A DNA stretch of 64,000 nt from Candidatus Nanopelagicales bacterium (lineage in GTDB: Bacteria; Actinomycetota; Actinomycetes; S36-B12; GCA-2699445). The stretch's first letter is position 1; every line of letters starts with the position of its first letter. Below, one piece after another: positions 33,361-42,374 of this stretch. Below the pieces are notes generated by a model. The model saw only the letters and a program-made list of their open reading frames with translations. It made no database searches and was not told where the DNA came from. A program made the position numbers and the translations under genes. The stretch lies in contig JBAOHO010000029.1 in assembly GCA_037045355.1 (NCBI GenBank), positions 124,001 through 188,000 of the forward strand. The letters are read 5' to 3'.

Positions 33361-35511
33361 CTAGCTCTGCGGCACGGGAGTCACGTCTCCCAGCGGTGGC
33401 CCCTGGAAGGTCACGTTGAGTTCTGTCACCGGTGTTTGCCACTTGAAGTCGAACGGTTCCGAACTACTGAACGGGAATCCCAATTGCGCCGACTCGTAGT
33501 ACCCGGCAGGCCAGCCCCCGGCCGCTCCCATCGTGACGGGGACCGGCCAGTTGTTCCCGTATGCCGTGGCGATGGGGCTGCCGGTTGCAGCGTTGACCTT
33601 GAGCCCGGGCAGGCTGACGGTCGGTGATGCGGTGCACCCGAACTGGGCGGGGACTGCCGCGGCGCCATCGGGGGTCACCATGTCCTCCAGATTGGCCGCC
33701 GTCACGGTTCCCAGGGCCACTGCCTGACTGCCGCCCGCCGAGGCCGCCTGAATCGACACGGGCTGGTTGTTGGCGTTCGGAGCGAGGTAGGGGGTGTTGA
33801 TGCCGTTGGTGGCCTCGGACACCGATTCCTCGATGTAGACCGGCTGCCCATCGGCGGTGACGCCAAAGAAATTGACCAACCAGTCGGCGTTCTGCGGGAG
33901 TTGACCCGAGCCGTTGGTCGCGGTGGTGGCCAGCGTGCTCTGTTCGACTGTGGTCGGAGCGCCGTTCCCGAAAGGAGTCGTCAGGGAGGCCGTCATCTGC
34001 GACAGATCGCAGCGCAATGTGTAGTCGCCAGTCGAATCCACCGTCGCATTCATGACCGGCGCGTTGCCGTCGTTGAGCAAGCCGGAGCTGTACTGCGGAT
34101 TCGTCAGGTAGCTGAGTTGGATGTCCATCTGGCCCAAAGGAGGTTCGTTGGTACCTCCGTAGTTGCAGTAGTACGGACCGACATCAACACTGGCCCCCTC
34201 ACATACGGCAACGGCGTCAGGGAATCCCGGGTTGGGGCCGACGTACTGGATCAGTCCGTCCTGGAATGTGGCGGAGCCGCCCGTGTAGGTCTTCGACGAG
34301 GCGTTCGGGGAGACCATCGGAGCCGGCACGCCACCGTTCCAGTAGTACATGACGTTGGTCTGCGCACCGAGGGCTTGCTGCAGGGTTCCACCGATGAACG
34401 CACTACTGGGCACGTCGGTGAAAGCGCCCTGATTGCCGGCAGCGGGATTACCGGCCCAGGTATTCGTTGGCGGCCAGTCGGCTTGAGTCGGATCCGTCAC
34501 GCCGTTCGTCCCGAAGCCGGTGACAGCCGTCGTCACTCCGAACAGCTGTGGGTATTCGGAGGTCTCATTGCAGGTATCGACCTTGAGACCTTCGAGGAAG
34601 GAGACGACGAAACGTACGCTGGCTGCGGCTACGGCTCCCACGATCCCGGCTCCGGTGTAGGTGCGTGGGTTGAAAGCTGAATCGACCGCTTGCTGCCCGG
34701 CAACGTTGCCCGAGTTGACGAGATCGGTCATCAAAGTTCCCTGCGTCCCCGGGGCGTTGAGGCCTTTCTCGGCCCCGTAGAGCCCGATCGGGGGGTCATT
34801 GGGGGTGGGAGTCTCGCGTGACTTCCCGTTCTTCCAGTTGGGGTACTGGGCGTAGGCGAACAGGACGGTGTCGCCTGCGTTGGCTGTTTCGACAGCAGCG
34901 GGGGGCGGCGCCGAGGCTGTTGCCGCGTACATGCATTGAATGACGGGTTGGAAGGTCACTTGCTGCTGGAACGGGGAGTTGTTGTTCACGTAGATGTTGT
35001 TGTAGACGGGAGTATTGGAGTTGAGCTCAGAGGCGTAACTGCCGTCAGCCACCTGCGTGCCGTGAATCAGGGAACGCCGCAGCATCTGGCGCTGCTCGAT
35101 GGCTCCCGCCGTCACGCGCTGAACCTTCCGCTTGGACCACTTGCCTTTGACCAAGGGGCCCGCATTCACTTGGGTGACCTCATGGGGAGATCCACCCCTC
35201 TTAGTGTCCTTGCGGTGGCTCACGGACACCGCCACTGCGGCTCGACGACCTTGGAACCCACGATCCCGCATCTTGTCCGAGGCGCCCTTCGACAGGGGCA
35301 CCTTCATGGTCATCACCCCGGGCTTCGCGACCTTGCGGCTCTGGTGGGATCGCATCAACAGCGCGCTGTCGGGCAAGACCTCCACCGATCGCGGCTTGTT
35401 CACCAACGTGTACTTCTTCTTGCCCACGGCCACGCGCATCCGTACTCGGTCCTGGCGCAGACCATTGCTTGCGCGGGTCCGCTTGGGATCGACGAACACC
35501 TTCGCTACCAC
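33361..35511 (-). CDS. Large secreted protein of unknown function (main part)
   Basis: About 716 residues in this frame. The first 150 are basic (VRMRVAVGKKKYTLVNKPRS, KVPLSKGASDKMRDRGFQGRR); the rest is rich in N, T, G, P and Y with NNIYVNNNSPFQQQVTFQP and many beta-type strands. Cysteines are few. I recognise no family. The signal peptide is in another frame just upstream (35711), and correcting one missing base near 35635 would join them into about 783 residues. The LuxR-type regulator follows 81 bases downstream on the same strand. Confidence 0.7.
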   Translation of the reverse strand: MVAKVFVDPKRTRASNGLRQDRVRMRVAVGKKKYTLVNKPRSVEVLPDSALLMRSHQSRKVAKPGVMTMKVPLSKGASDKMRDRGFQGRRAAVAVSVSHRKDTKRGGSPHEVTQVNAGPLVKGKWSKRKVQRVTAGAIEQRQMLRRSLIHGTQVADGSYASELNSNTPVYNNIYVNNNSPFQQQVTFQPVIQCMYAATASAPPPAAVETANAGDTVLFAYAQYPNWKNGKSRETPTPNDPPIGLYGAEKGLNAPGTQGTLMTDLVNSGNVAGQQAVDSAFNPRTYTGAGIVGAVAAASVRFVVSFLEGLKVDTCNETSEYPQLFGVTTAVTGFGTNGVTDPTQADWPPTNTWAGNPAAGNQGAFTDVPSSAFIGGTLQQALGAQTNVMYYWNGGVPAPMVSPNASSKTYTGGSATFQDGLIQYVGPNPGFPDAVAVCEGASVDVGPYYCNYGGTNEPPLGQMDIQLSYLTNPQYSSGLLNDGNAPVMNATVDSTGDYTLRCDLSQMTASLTTPFGNGAPTTVEQSTLATTATNGSGQLPQNADWLVNFFGVTADGQPVYIEESVSEATNGINTPYLAPNANNQPVSIQAASAGGSQAVALGTVTAANLEDMVTPDGAAAVPAQFGCTASPTVSLPGLKVNAATGSPIATAYGNNWPVPVTMGAAGGWPAGYYESAQLGFPFSSSEPFDFKWQTPVTELNVTFQGPPLGDVTPVPQS

Positions 35512-35711
35512 GCTGAACTTGCCGTTGCCGTCTTTGGCCAGATAGGGGTACTGGACCCACTGCGGCGCGTAGCCCGCCCTGGCGACGTGATTGGCTGCTT
35601 CGACCTTGGATGCGGTCGCGGGCGTGGCGGGGCGGCGGCATCGGCCCCCACCGTGGACCCGACCGCAGCGGCGGTGGCCAGAGCAGTTGTCACAGCGATG
35701 GCACGAAGCAT
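35505..35711 (-). CDS. Signal peptide and N-terminus of the large secreted protein (frameshifted)
   Basis: MLRAIAVTTALATAAAVGST followed by VGADAAA is a clear export signal. After GADAAAP the frame runs into arginine/proline nonsense. In the neighbouring frame ATPATASKVEAANHVARAGY and AKDGNGKFSVVAKVFVDPKR continue smoothly into the main part. The break lies in the C-rich stretch around 35630-35640, consistent with one missing C. Confidence 0.65.
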   Translation of the reverse strand: MLRAIAVTTALATAAAVGSTVGADAAAPPRPRPHPRSKQPITSPGRATRRSGSSTPIWPKTATASSAW

Positions 35712-35723
35712 CGGCTCTCCCGA

Positions 35724-35763
35724 CTATTGGTGGGCCCGAATAGCTATTGGTGGGCCCGAGTAG
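35724..35763. repeat. Two 20-base direct repeats
   Basis: CTATTGGTGGGCCCGAATAG and CTATTGGTGGGCCCGAGTAG lie head to tail, 12 bases upstream of the large secreted protein start and downstream of glnA. GGGCCC is an internal palindrome. Confidence 0.8.
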
Positions 35764-35844
35764 CGGTGGTATGGCAGCCTAACTCCTCCGGCCGACCACG
35801 GCCCCGATCTGAACGGTTTCACGCTCAGATCGGGGCCATATCTG

Positions 35845-37269
35845 TCAGATGTCGTAGTACATCTCGAACTCATGCGGATGCGGACGCAGCCGAATGGGAT
35901 CGATCTCATTGGCCCGCTTGTAGTCGACCCACGTCTCGATGAGGTCGGGCGTGAAGACGTTTCCTTCGGTGAGGAAGTCGTGATCCTCCTCGAGAGCTGT
36001 CAAGACCCCTTCCAGCGACGAGGGCACCTGCGGGATGTCCGCGGCTTCGTCCGGGGGCAACTCGTAGAGATCCTTGTCGACGGGGGCCACGGGTTCGATC
36101 TTGTTCTTGATCCCGTCCAAACCGGCCATCAGCATCGCCGAGAACGCCAGATACGGGTTGCTCGACGGATCCGGCACGCGGAACTCGATGCGCTTGGCCT
36201 TGGCGTTCGACCCCGTGATCGGGATGCGGATGCAGGCCGATCGGTTGCGCTGTGAGTAGACCAGATTCACAGGAGCCTCGAACCCGGGCACCAGACGGTG
36301 GAACGAGTTGGTGGTCGGGTTGGTGAACGCGAGCACCGCAGGGGCATGGGCCAGGAGTCCGCCGATGTACCAACGAGCCGTGTCAGACAGTCCGGCGTAG
36401 CCGAGCTCGTCGTAGAACAGCGGATCGCCGTCCTTCCACAGCGACTGGTGGCAGTGCATGCCGGAACCGTTGTCCCCGAACAAAGGCTTGGGCATGAATG
36501 TCGCGCTCTTGCCATTGGCCCAGGCCACGTTCTTGATCACGTACTTGAACAGCATCACCTGGTCGGCTGCGTGCAGCAGGGTGTTGAACTTGTAGTTGAT
36601 CTCGGCCTGGCCGGCGGTACCGACTTCGTGGTGAGCTCGCTCGACCTCGAGGCCGACATCCATGAGAGTGCGGCTCATCTGGTCGCGCAGGTCCGCGTAG
36701 TGGTCGACCGGGGGAACGGGGAAGTATCCGCCCTTGTACCGCGTCTTGTAACCGCGGTTTCCGCCCTCTTCCTCGCGACCCGAGTTCCAAGCGCCCTCGA
36801 TCGAGTCGATGAAGTAGTACCCGGCGTTCTGCTTGGTCTCGAACCGAACGTCGTCGAAAACGTAGAACTCGGCCTCGGGACCGAAGTACGCCGTGTCGGC
36901 GATGCCGGTGGACCGCAGGTAGTTCTCCGCCTTGGCCGCGATCTGACGAGGGTCGCGGGAGTAGGGCTCGTCGGTGAACGGGTCGCGGATCGAGAAGTTC
37001 ATGACGAGTGTCTTCTCAGCCCGGAATGGATCGACGAAGGCGGTGACGGGGTCCGGCACCAGCTTCATGTCCGACTCGTGGATGGCCTGGAAGCCGCGGA
37101 TCGAGGACCCGTCGAACATCTGGCCGTCCGTGAAGAACGCATCGTCGACACTGGCCACGGGCACGTTGAAGTGCTGCATCACGCCAGGCAGATCACAGAA
37201 CCGGACGTCTATGAACTTGACGTCCTCGTCCTTGACGTAGCGCAATACCTCGTCTGCGTTGTTGAACAT
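35845..37269 (-). CDS. glnA: Glutamine synthetase type I (adenylylation-controlled)
   Basis: Makes glutamine from glutamate, ammonia and ATP. 474 residues with FDGSSIRGF, FGPEAEFYVFDDV, AGQAEINYKF, NGSGMHCHQSLWKDG and the adenylylation site NKDLYELPPDEA-type motif with Tyr402. The tyrosine fits control by the GlnE enzyme encoded at 39.4-42.4 kb. ATG at 37269 with AGGAGGGTG upstream. The 532-base upstream gap contains a nine-copy repeat array. Confidence 0.97.
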   Translation of the reverse strand: MFNNADEVLRYVKDEDVKFIDVRFCDLPGVMQHFNVPVASVDDAFFTDGQMFDGSSIRGFQAIHESDMKLVPDPVTAFVDPFRAEKTLVMNFSIRDPFTDEPYSRDPRQIAAKAENYLRSTGIADTAYFGPEAEFYVFDDVRFETKQNAGYYFIDSIEGAWNSGREEEGGNRGYKTRYKGGYFPVPPVDHYADLRDQMSRTLMDVGLEVERAHHEVGTAGQAEINYKFNTLLHAADQVMLFKYVIKNVAWANGKSATFMPKPLFGDNGSGMHCHQSLWKDGDPLFYDELGYAGLSDTARWYIGGLLAHAPAVLAFTNPTTNSFHRLVPGFEAPVNLVYSQRNRSACIRIPITGSNAKAKRIEFRVPDPSSNPYLAFSAMLMAGLDGIKNKIEPVAPVDKDLYELPPDEAADIPQVPSSLEGVLTALEEDHDFLTEGNVFTPDLIETWVDYKRANEIDPIRLRPHPHEFEMYYDI

Positions 37270-37801
37270 TCACCCTCCTAGGTGTCCGGAGCGAGCCGGG
37301 CGGTCGCCGCCCAGTTTCCCCCTCCTGGTCGTTGCGACAGTAGGCGGGGGGCATTAATCACCCGTGTCCCTTGTGTTTCGCCCGTGTTACGTGCTCCAGG
37401 GTTCGCTCTCAGTCCACGACAACTGGTCTCGCCCTTGTCACGGAGTCGACGACCGGCCTCGGACCTCTGCTGCCGCGGGTGGGGTCCTCTGCTGCCGCAG
37501 GTAGGGTCCTCTGCTGCCGCGGGTAGGGTCCTCTGCTGCACGCGGGTGGGGTCCTCTGCCGACGCGGGTGGGTCCTCTGCCGATGCGGGTGGGGTCCTCT
37601 GCTGCCGCGGGTGGGGTCCTCTGCTGCCGCGGGTGGAGTCCTCTGCTGCCGCGGGTGGATAGGGCGCCGAAAGGCAGACTGGATTACCGAAGCGTTACGG
37701 AATCCGTGAGTGGCGCGAAGAGGCCGGTATCGGATCGGCCCCTTGCGCCGACTGACGCGCCCGTTCTGCGGCCACCTGAGCAGACGGGTACCGTGGGGCC
37801 C
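37270..37801. other. Long gap between glnA and the RDD gene
   Basis: Divergent intergenic region of 532 bases. It must hold the glnA promoter; I could not assign -10/-35 elements with confidence. Its middle third is the nine-copy repeat at 37464-37658. Open frames here encode only the repeat and look spurious. Confidence 0.6.
37464..37658. repeat. Nine tandem ~22-base repeats between glnA and the RDD gene
   Basis: Nine head-to-tail copies of a unit beginning CCTCTGCTGCCGCGGGTGGG, mostly 22 bases long with one of 23 and one of 21. Copies 2-6 carry substitutions; 1 and 7 are identical. Each has CCGCGG or a close variant. The core GCGGGTGGG also appears in the leuC-end repeat at 5.7 kb. Confidence 0.9.
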
Positions 37802-38263
37802 GTGGACAGGAGAGCTCTGGGGTCGTGGCTGACGACACCGGGAGAAGCACCCGAGGTCATGGGGCCGACCCAGGACTTCCGCGGCCAGAGGCTGGGCCTT
37901 CCCGAGTCCGGTCCCGGCTCGATCGCCCCCGTCAGTCGCCGGGTCATCGCACTGCTCATCGACTGGAGCGCCGCCATGATCGTGGCCCGCTTCTTCGCCG
38001 GATTCGGCACCGACGGCTACGCTTGGCTGACCCTGGCGATCTTCGCTGGGCAGACCACCATTCTGCAGTGGCTCATGGGCTCATCGTTCGGTCAACGGAT
38101 CACCAAGGTGGCCGTCGTCAGGGTCGACGGCGGTCGACTCGGCATCCTGCCGCTGATGGTGCGCACCGCGTTGGTATGCCTGGTCATCCCCGCGGTCGTC
38201 TGGGACCGGGACACGCGCGGCTTGCATGACCGGGCAGTGCGTACGGTCTGCGTCCGGCGTTGA
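37802..38263 (+). CDS. RDD family membrane protein
   Basis: 153 residues from the GTG at 37802 (VDRRALGSWLTTPGEAPEV...), matching the usual start of the glnA-linked RDD proteins of actinobacteria. The RDD core has ISRRVIALLIDWSAAMIVARFF-like first segment with arginine and aspartates, a second segment, and WDRDTRGLHDRAVRTVCV at the end. Two to three membrane segments. Role unknown. The stop overlaps the MFS start as TTGA. Confidence 0.85.
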   Translation: MDRRALGSWLTTPGEAPEVMGPTQDFRGQRLGLPESGPGSIAPVSRRVIALLIDWSAAMIVARFFAGFGTDGYAWLTLAIFAGQTTILQWLMGSSFGQRITKVAVVRVDGGRLGILPLMVRTALVCLVIPAVVWDRDTRGLHDRAVRTVCVRR

Positions 38264-39426
38264 CTCTGAGCCCGGCCCGACGGGCGCTACTGGTCGCGGT
38301 CACGACCAACCTGGCGGGAGTTCTTCCGCTGTTCCTCACCGGGGCGATGTCCGTGCAGATCGGCCGGGAACTGGGGTTGGACCCGTCGGGGATCGGATGG
38401 CTCCTCGCCGGCTTCGCCGTGATGTCTTTGCTGCTCAGCGCTCCGCTGGGTGCCCGCGTCGGGACGATCGGCATCTCACCGTCCATGCGGATCGCGTCCG
38501 GCCTGTCTGTCGTCTCCCTGCTCGCCTGTGCCGCCGCGCCGAATCGGCTTCTGCTGGCGGCAGCCGTCTTGGTCGGAGGTACGTCGAACGCCCTGGGGCA
38601 AACGGCATCGAATGCACTGGTCGCCGCCCGGGTGCGAGCCGCGCGCTACGGACTTGGCCTACGCGATCAAGCAGTCGGCGATCCCGCTGTCGATCCTGCT
38701 GGGTGGGTTGGCGGTGCCGGCGATCGCCCTCACAGTTGGATGGCGCCACGCCTACCTGGTCGCCGCGGCCGTCGCGCTCGCGGCACTGCTGGCGGTTCCA
38801 GAGGCATGTGGCTCCGAGCCTCGGCCGAGCGGAGCGACCGGTCTCAAGCGACGAACGGGGCTCGGTGTGGCTGCTGGGCGCCGGATTGGTCGCAGCAGTA
38901 GTCGCAGCGACCTCGATCGGAGCACACGCTGCCTCATCCGCGGTCGCGATCGGCTTCAGCGAAGGTTCAGCCGGACTCATGGTGGCGGCCGGCGGTGCCG
39001 CTGGGCTCGCCGTCCGACTGGCAGCGGGCGTGCGCGCAGACCGAGTGTCCGGCGGGGCGCTCACCGCGGCCGCTGTGCTGTGCGTCATGGGTGCCGTCGG
39101 GTGGCTGTTGATGTCGACCCTGTGGCCACTGCTCTTTGTTGTCGGGCTACTGGCCGCCAACGCCTTCGGTTGGGGATGGCCAGGACTGGTGCATCTGGCG
39201 GTCGCGCGCACGTTTCCCCGAGGCAACCGCCGCCGCCAGTGGCATCACACAGACCGGCGTGGCGCTGGGGTTGCTCATCGGACCGCCGGTTATCGGCTTG
39301 GTCGCGGTCAGCGCCGGATGGGCGTGGGCGTGGGCCCTGGCAGCCGGATCTGCCTTGGCCGGGGCCGCCTTGATCGCACTGGCTCGCAAACGACTGATCA
39401 AAGGCCGTAAAACACCCGCTCCATGA
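38260..39426 (+). CDS. MFS transporter, broken by three frame changes
   Basis: Predicted 12-segment transporter read in three frames: 38260 to about 38640 (LSPARRALLVAVTTNLAGVL..., GQTASNALVAARV), to about 38850 (DLAYAIKQSAIPLSILLGGL), to about 39215 (LLGAGLVAAVVAATSIGA... GWGWPGLVHLAVARTFP), then to 39426 (ATAAASGITQTGVALGLLIG). Each step is +1, and the total of 1167 bases is 3n, as expected for three one-base insertions. TTG start overlapping the RDD stop. Substrate unknown. The intact membrane pattern across frames argues against long-standing decay. Confidence 0.75.
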
Positions 39427-40276
39427 CTTTGCGGGCCCGGCGCGTGGCCCGTCGGTAGTCCTGCACCACTGCCTGACTGTCGCCGCGCCGATACCCCAAC
39501 AGATAACCCACAGTCCGCAGCAGAGTGGTCTCCGTCGGGACCTGGGCAGCGGGTCGGCCCGTGGCCAGCATGGTGGCGTTGCGGATGGCGGTCGCGAGCA
39601 TCCAGGCCGCCCGCAGTTGCTCAGCATCGGCGGAATCGAGCAGATCGGACGCCACCGCGGCTTCGAGGGCGGGCAACGTCTGGGGGGTGCGCAGTGACTC
39701 GATCGTCGCTCCGTGCTGCATCTGGAGCAGTTGCACCGTCCACTCCACGTCGGCGAGCCCACCCGGACCCAGCTTGGTGTGCAGAGCGGGGTCAGCGCCG
39801 CGCGGCAGACGCTCCGACTCCATCCGCGCCTTCAGCCTGCGCATCTCCCGGACGTGATCCGCCGCCAGACCATGTGCGGGATAACGGATCGGGTCGATGG
39901 CGGCCAGGAACTCCTCCCCGAGTCCTGGGTCGCCCGCCACGGGCCGGGCTCGCAGCAGCGCCTGCGCCTCCCATGGCGCGGACCACTTCTCGTAGTAGGC
40001 GCGACACGATGCCAAGGATCGAGACATGGGGCCGTTGCGGCCCTCGGGACGCAGGTCGGCGTCGATGGTCAGCTCTGGATCGGGTGACGGCAGTCCCAGC
40101 AGCCGACGCAACTCATTGGCGACAGCGATCGCTTGACGCGTGGCCACGTCTTCGCCGGTTCCGGGCAGCGCGTCATGCACGAACATGACGTCGGCATCGG
40201 AGGCGTAGGACATCTCCGCTCCCCCGAATCGATCCCATTCCGACAACCAAGAGCCGCACTCCCAGCTTGTCCCCAC
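39398..40276 (-). CDS. glnE: Glutamine synthetase adenylyltransferase, C-terminal part
   Basis: Second nucleotidyltransferase domain of GlnE: DRFGGAEMSYASDADVMFVHD, TIDADLRPEGRNGPMSRSL, YYEKWSAPWEAQALLRARPVAGD and KLGPGGLADVEWTVQLLQMQHG are typical of the adenylylating half. Only bases below about 40232 are in register; the residues before DRFGG are nonsense. The missing join is GMG-RFGG, where one extra base sits near 40229-40234. The gene end overlaps the convergent MFS end by 29 bases. Confidence 0.9.
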   Translation of the reverse strand: MGTSWECGSWLSEWDRFGGAEMSYASDADVMFVHDALPGTGEDVATRQAIAVANELRRLLGLPSPDPELTIDADLRPEGRNGPMSRSLASCRAYYEKWSAPWEAQALLRARPVAGDPGLGEEFLAAIDPIRYPAHGLAADHVREMRRLKARMESERLPRGADPALHTKLGPGGLADVEWTVQLLQMQHGATIESLRTPQTLPALEAAVASDLLDSADAEQLRAAWMLATAIRNATMLATGRPAAQVPTETTLLRTVGYLLGYRRGDSQAVVQDYRRATRRARKVMERVFYGL

Positions 40277-42374
40277 CGGCGACTGCGGTGACGGCTGCCT
40301 GCAGTGCCGCGCTCACGGTCGCGGTCGTGACATCGGACAGGCCCCCGGCCGTGGTGACGACATCGGACTCACCCAGCACGTCCGCGACCGCGATGCGGAA
40401 CAGCTCCCGGCGCCGGAACGCGCGCACCGCGCCGATCGCAGTTTCCGGGTCCTCTCGGCGCGAAACCGCCGCCAACGCCTCCGACTCCAGGGATGCGGGC
40501 GTGCGATTGCCCAGATCGGTGCCGTCGGCGAGCATGGCGACGGCCTCCGGGGCGCGCATGAGCAGGTCGCTCGCGTATCGGCTCGCCCCTAGGATCGAGG
40601 CCAGGCGCTGTGCCGCGACCGATTCGTCGCGCAGCAGTCTCATGTACCAAGGCGTCGCCCCCAGGGCATCACTGACCTGGCGGAAACCCAGCAATGCCGC
40701 GTCCGGATCGGGACCGGCAGCGAACCAGCCCAGCATGACCGGGAGCAGAGTCCGCTGGATCGCGGCTCGACGGCTGACCCCGGCCGTCAGGGCCTCGAGG
40801 TGGCGCAGAGCCGAGTCGGGGGCGGTGAATCCCAGGACCTGGAGTCGATCACGCGCAGCCGACTCGGTGAGCCGCACCTCGCCCGGCTCGAGCCGGGCCA
40901 CGGCCGCGAGCAGTGGGCGGTAGAACAGCTTCTCGTGCAGCCGCCGCACCTCGCGCCGCACCTCGCGCCACTGATCGTCGAATTGCCGCTCTGGATGGGT
41001 GCGGAATCCCAGCGAACGCGCGACCCGCCGGATGTCCCTTTCGGCATCCGGTACGACCTGGATGCGCTGCAGTCGGTACAGCTGCAGGCGGTGCTCCAGG
41101 GTGCGCAGGAACCGATACGCCGACGCCAGCCCCGAGGCGTCCTTACGTCCCACGTACCCGTAAGTCGCCAGCGCCTCCAGCGCACGCATGGTGTTCGGCA
41201 GCCGCACGAGAGGATCCCCACGCCCATGAACCATCTGCAGCAACTGGACACTGAACTCCACATCTCGCAGTCCCCCCTGGCCCAACTTCAGCTGCCTTTC
41301 CGCGGACTTGGGGGTGAGCGAGTCCTCCACCCGCCGTCTCATCGCCTGCACGTCTTCGACGAAGTTCTCCCGCCCCGAGGCCTGCCAGACCAATGCCGCG
41401 GTGGCATCGGTGTAGGCGCGACCCAGATCCATGTCCCCAGCGGCGGCACGTGCCTTGAGCAGCGCCTGGAACTCCCACGTCTGCGCCCAACGCTCGTAGT
41501 AACCCAGGTGGCTGTCGAGGGTTCGCACCAGCGCCCCCGATTTCCCCTCCGGACGTAGTCCCGGGTCCACCTCCCACAGCGGTCCCTCGGGCGTGCTGGC
41601 GCTACACACCTTCATCAGCTCGGATGCCAACGCCGTACCAACGCGAGTCGCCGTGACGTCGTCGGCGCCGGCGGCGGGACCGACCACGAACACGACGTCT
41701 ACATCGGAGACATAGTTCAGTTCCTGCGCCCCGCACTTGCCCATGGCGATCACAGCGAACCGGCAACTGTCCGCATGCGGCACCCTGCTGCGCGCCACGG
41801 CCAAGGCCGCCTCCAACGCCGCGTCGGCCAGATCGGACAACCAGCCGACCACCGCGTCATACGGCGCTCCCCCGACCAGATCCGCCCTGGCAATGCGCAA
41901 CAGGATTGCCCGGTAGCGTCTCCTGATCGCAGCAGCGGGGTCGGGGCTGGTCCCACTCGCCACCGGACCTCCGGGACCGGATTCGGCTCCGACCTCGGCG
42001 AGTAGTTCACCGATCATCGCGGTCCGGTCCGGAACCGCATGCTGCCCGGCCATCTCCGACAGGTCCTCGGGGTGGCGCACGAGGTGGTCGGCCAGCGCCT
42101 CGGAGACTCCCAACACCCCGACCACACCCTGTTGCAGTTCCGGATCGTCGTTCAGTAGCTGCACCACTGCCGGCGGGTCGTCCGAGACCGCAACGATGCG
42201 CGACAGAGACAACAGAGCGAGATCCGGGTCGGCCGCGGCTCCGAGCGCCGCGAGGAGGTCGTCACCAACAGCGCCCGCCAACGGATCCGTCGCCAGATGA
42301 ACGACGGCGCGGTCGGGTTCGCGGAACCCGAGTCGGGCCAGCGCTCCTGCCGTCGTGGTGCGCGGTCCGCTCAC
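40173..42374 (-). CDS. glnE: Glutamine synthetase adenylyltransferase/deadenylylase, N-terminal part
   Basis: First catalytic domain and linker of the bifunctional enzyme that switches GlnA off and on. FAVIAMGKCGAQELNYVSDVDVVFV, WEVDPGLRPEGKSGALVRTLDSHLGYYERWAQTWEFQALLKAR and KLGQGGLRDVEFSVQLLQMVHG are present. In-register sequence ends at LLVVGMG (about 40232); the last residues to 40173 are frame-shifted. The GTG at 42374 overlaps the glnA2 stop as GTGA, so the two are coupled. Whole gene 39398-42374 is 3n+1 bases, about 992 residues, the normal actinobacterial size. Confidence 0.92.
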   Translation of the reverse strand: MSGPRTTTAGALARLGFREPDRAVVHLATDPLAGAVGDDLLAALGAAADPDLALLSLSRIVAVSDDPPAVVQLLNDDPELQQGVVGVLGVSEALADHLVRHPEDLSEMAGQHAVPDRTAMIGELLAEVGAESGPGGPVASGTSPDPAAAIRRRYRAILLRIARADLVGGAPYDAVVGWLSDLADAALEAALAVARSRVPHADSCRFAVIAMGKCGAQELNYVSDVDVVFVVGPAAGADDVTATRVGTALASELMKVCSASTPEGPLWEVDPGLRPEGKSGALVRTLDSHLGYYERWAQTWEFQALLKARAAAGDMDLGRAYTDATAALVWQASGRENFVEDVQAMRRRVEDSLTPKSAERQLKLGQGGLRDVEFSVQLLQMVHGRGDPLVRLPNTMRALEALATYGYVGRKDASGLASAYRFLRTLEHRLQLYRLQRIQVVPDAERDIRRVARSLGFRTHPERQFDDQWREVRREVRRLHEKLFYRPLLAAVARLEPGEVRLTESAARDRLQVLGFTAPDSALRHLEALTAGVSRRAAIQRTLLPVMLGWFAAGPDPDAALLGFRQVSDALGATPWYMRLLRDESVAAQRLASILGASRYASDLLMRAPEAVAMLADGTDLGNRTPASLESEALAAVSRREDPETAIGAVRAFRRRELFRIAVADVLGESDVVTTAGGLSDVTTATVSAALQAAVTAVAGGDKLGVRLLVVGMGSIRGSGDVLRLRCRRHVRA

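Noticed and set aside
37464..37658. Possible CRISPR array
   Set aside because: Units are contiguous 22-mers with no unique spacers and no cas genes nearby.
39398..42374. Two separate genes for the two halves of GlnE
   Set aside because: The break falls inside the strictly conserved GMG-RFGG motif and is cured by one base; no ribosome binding site exists for a second gene.
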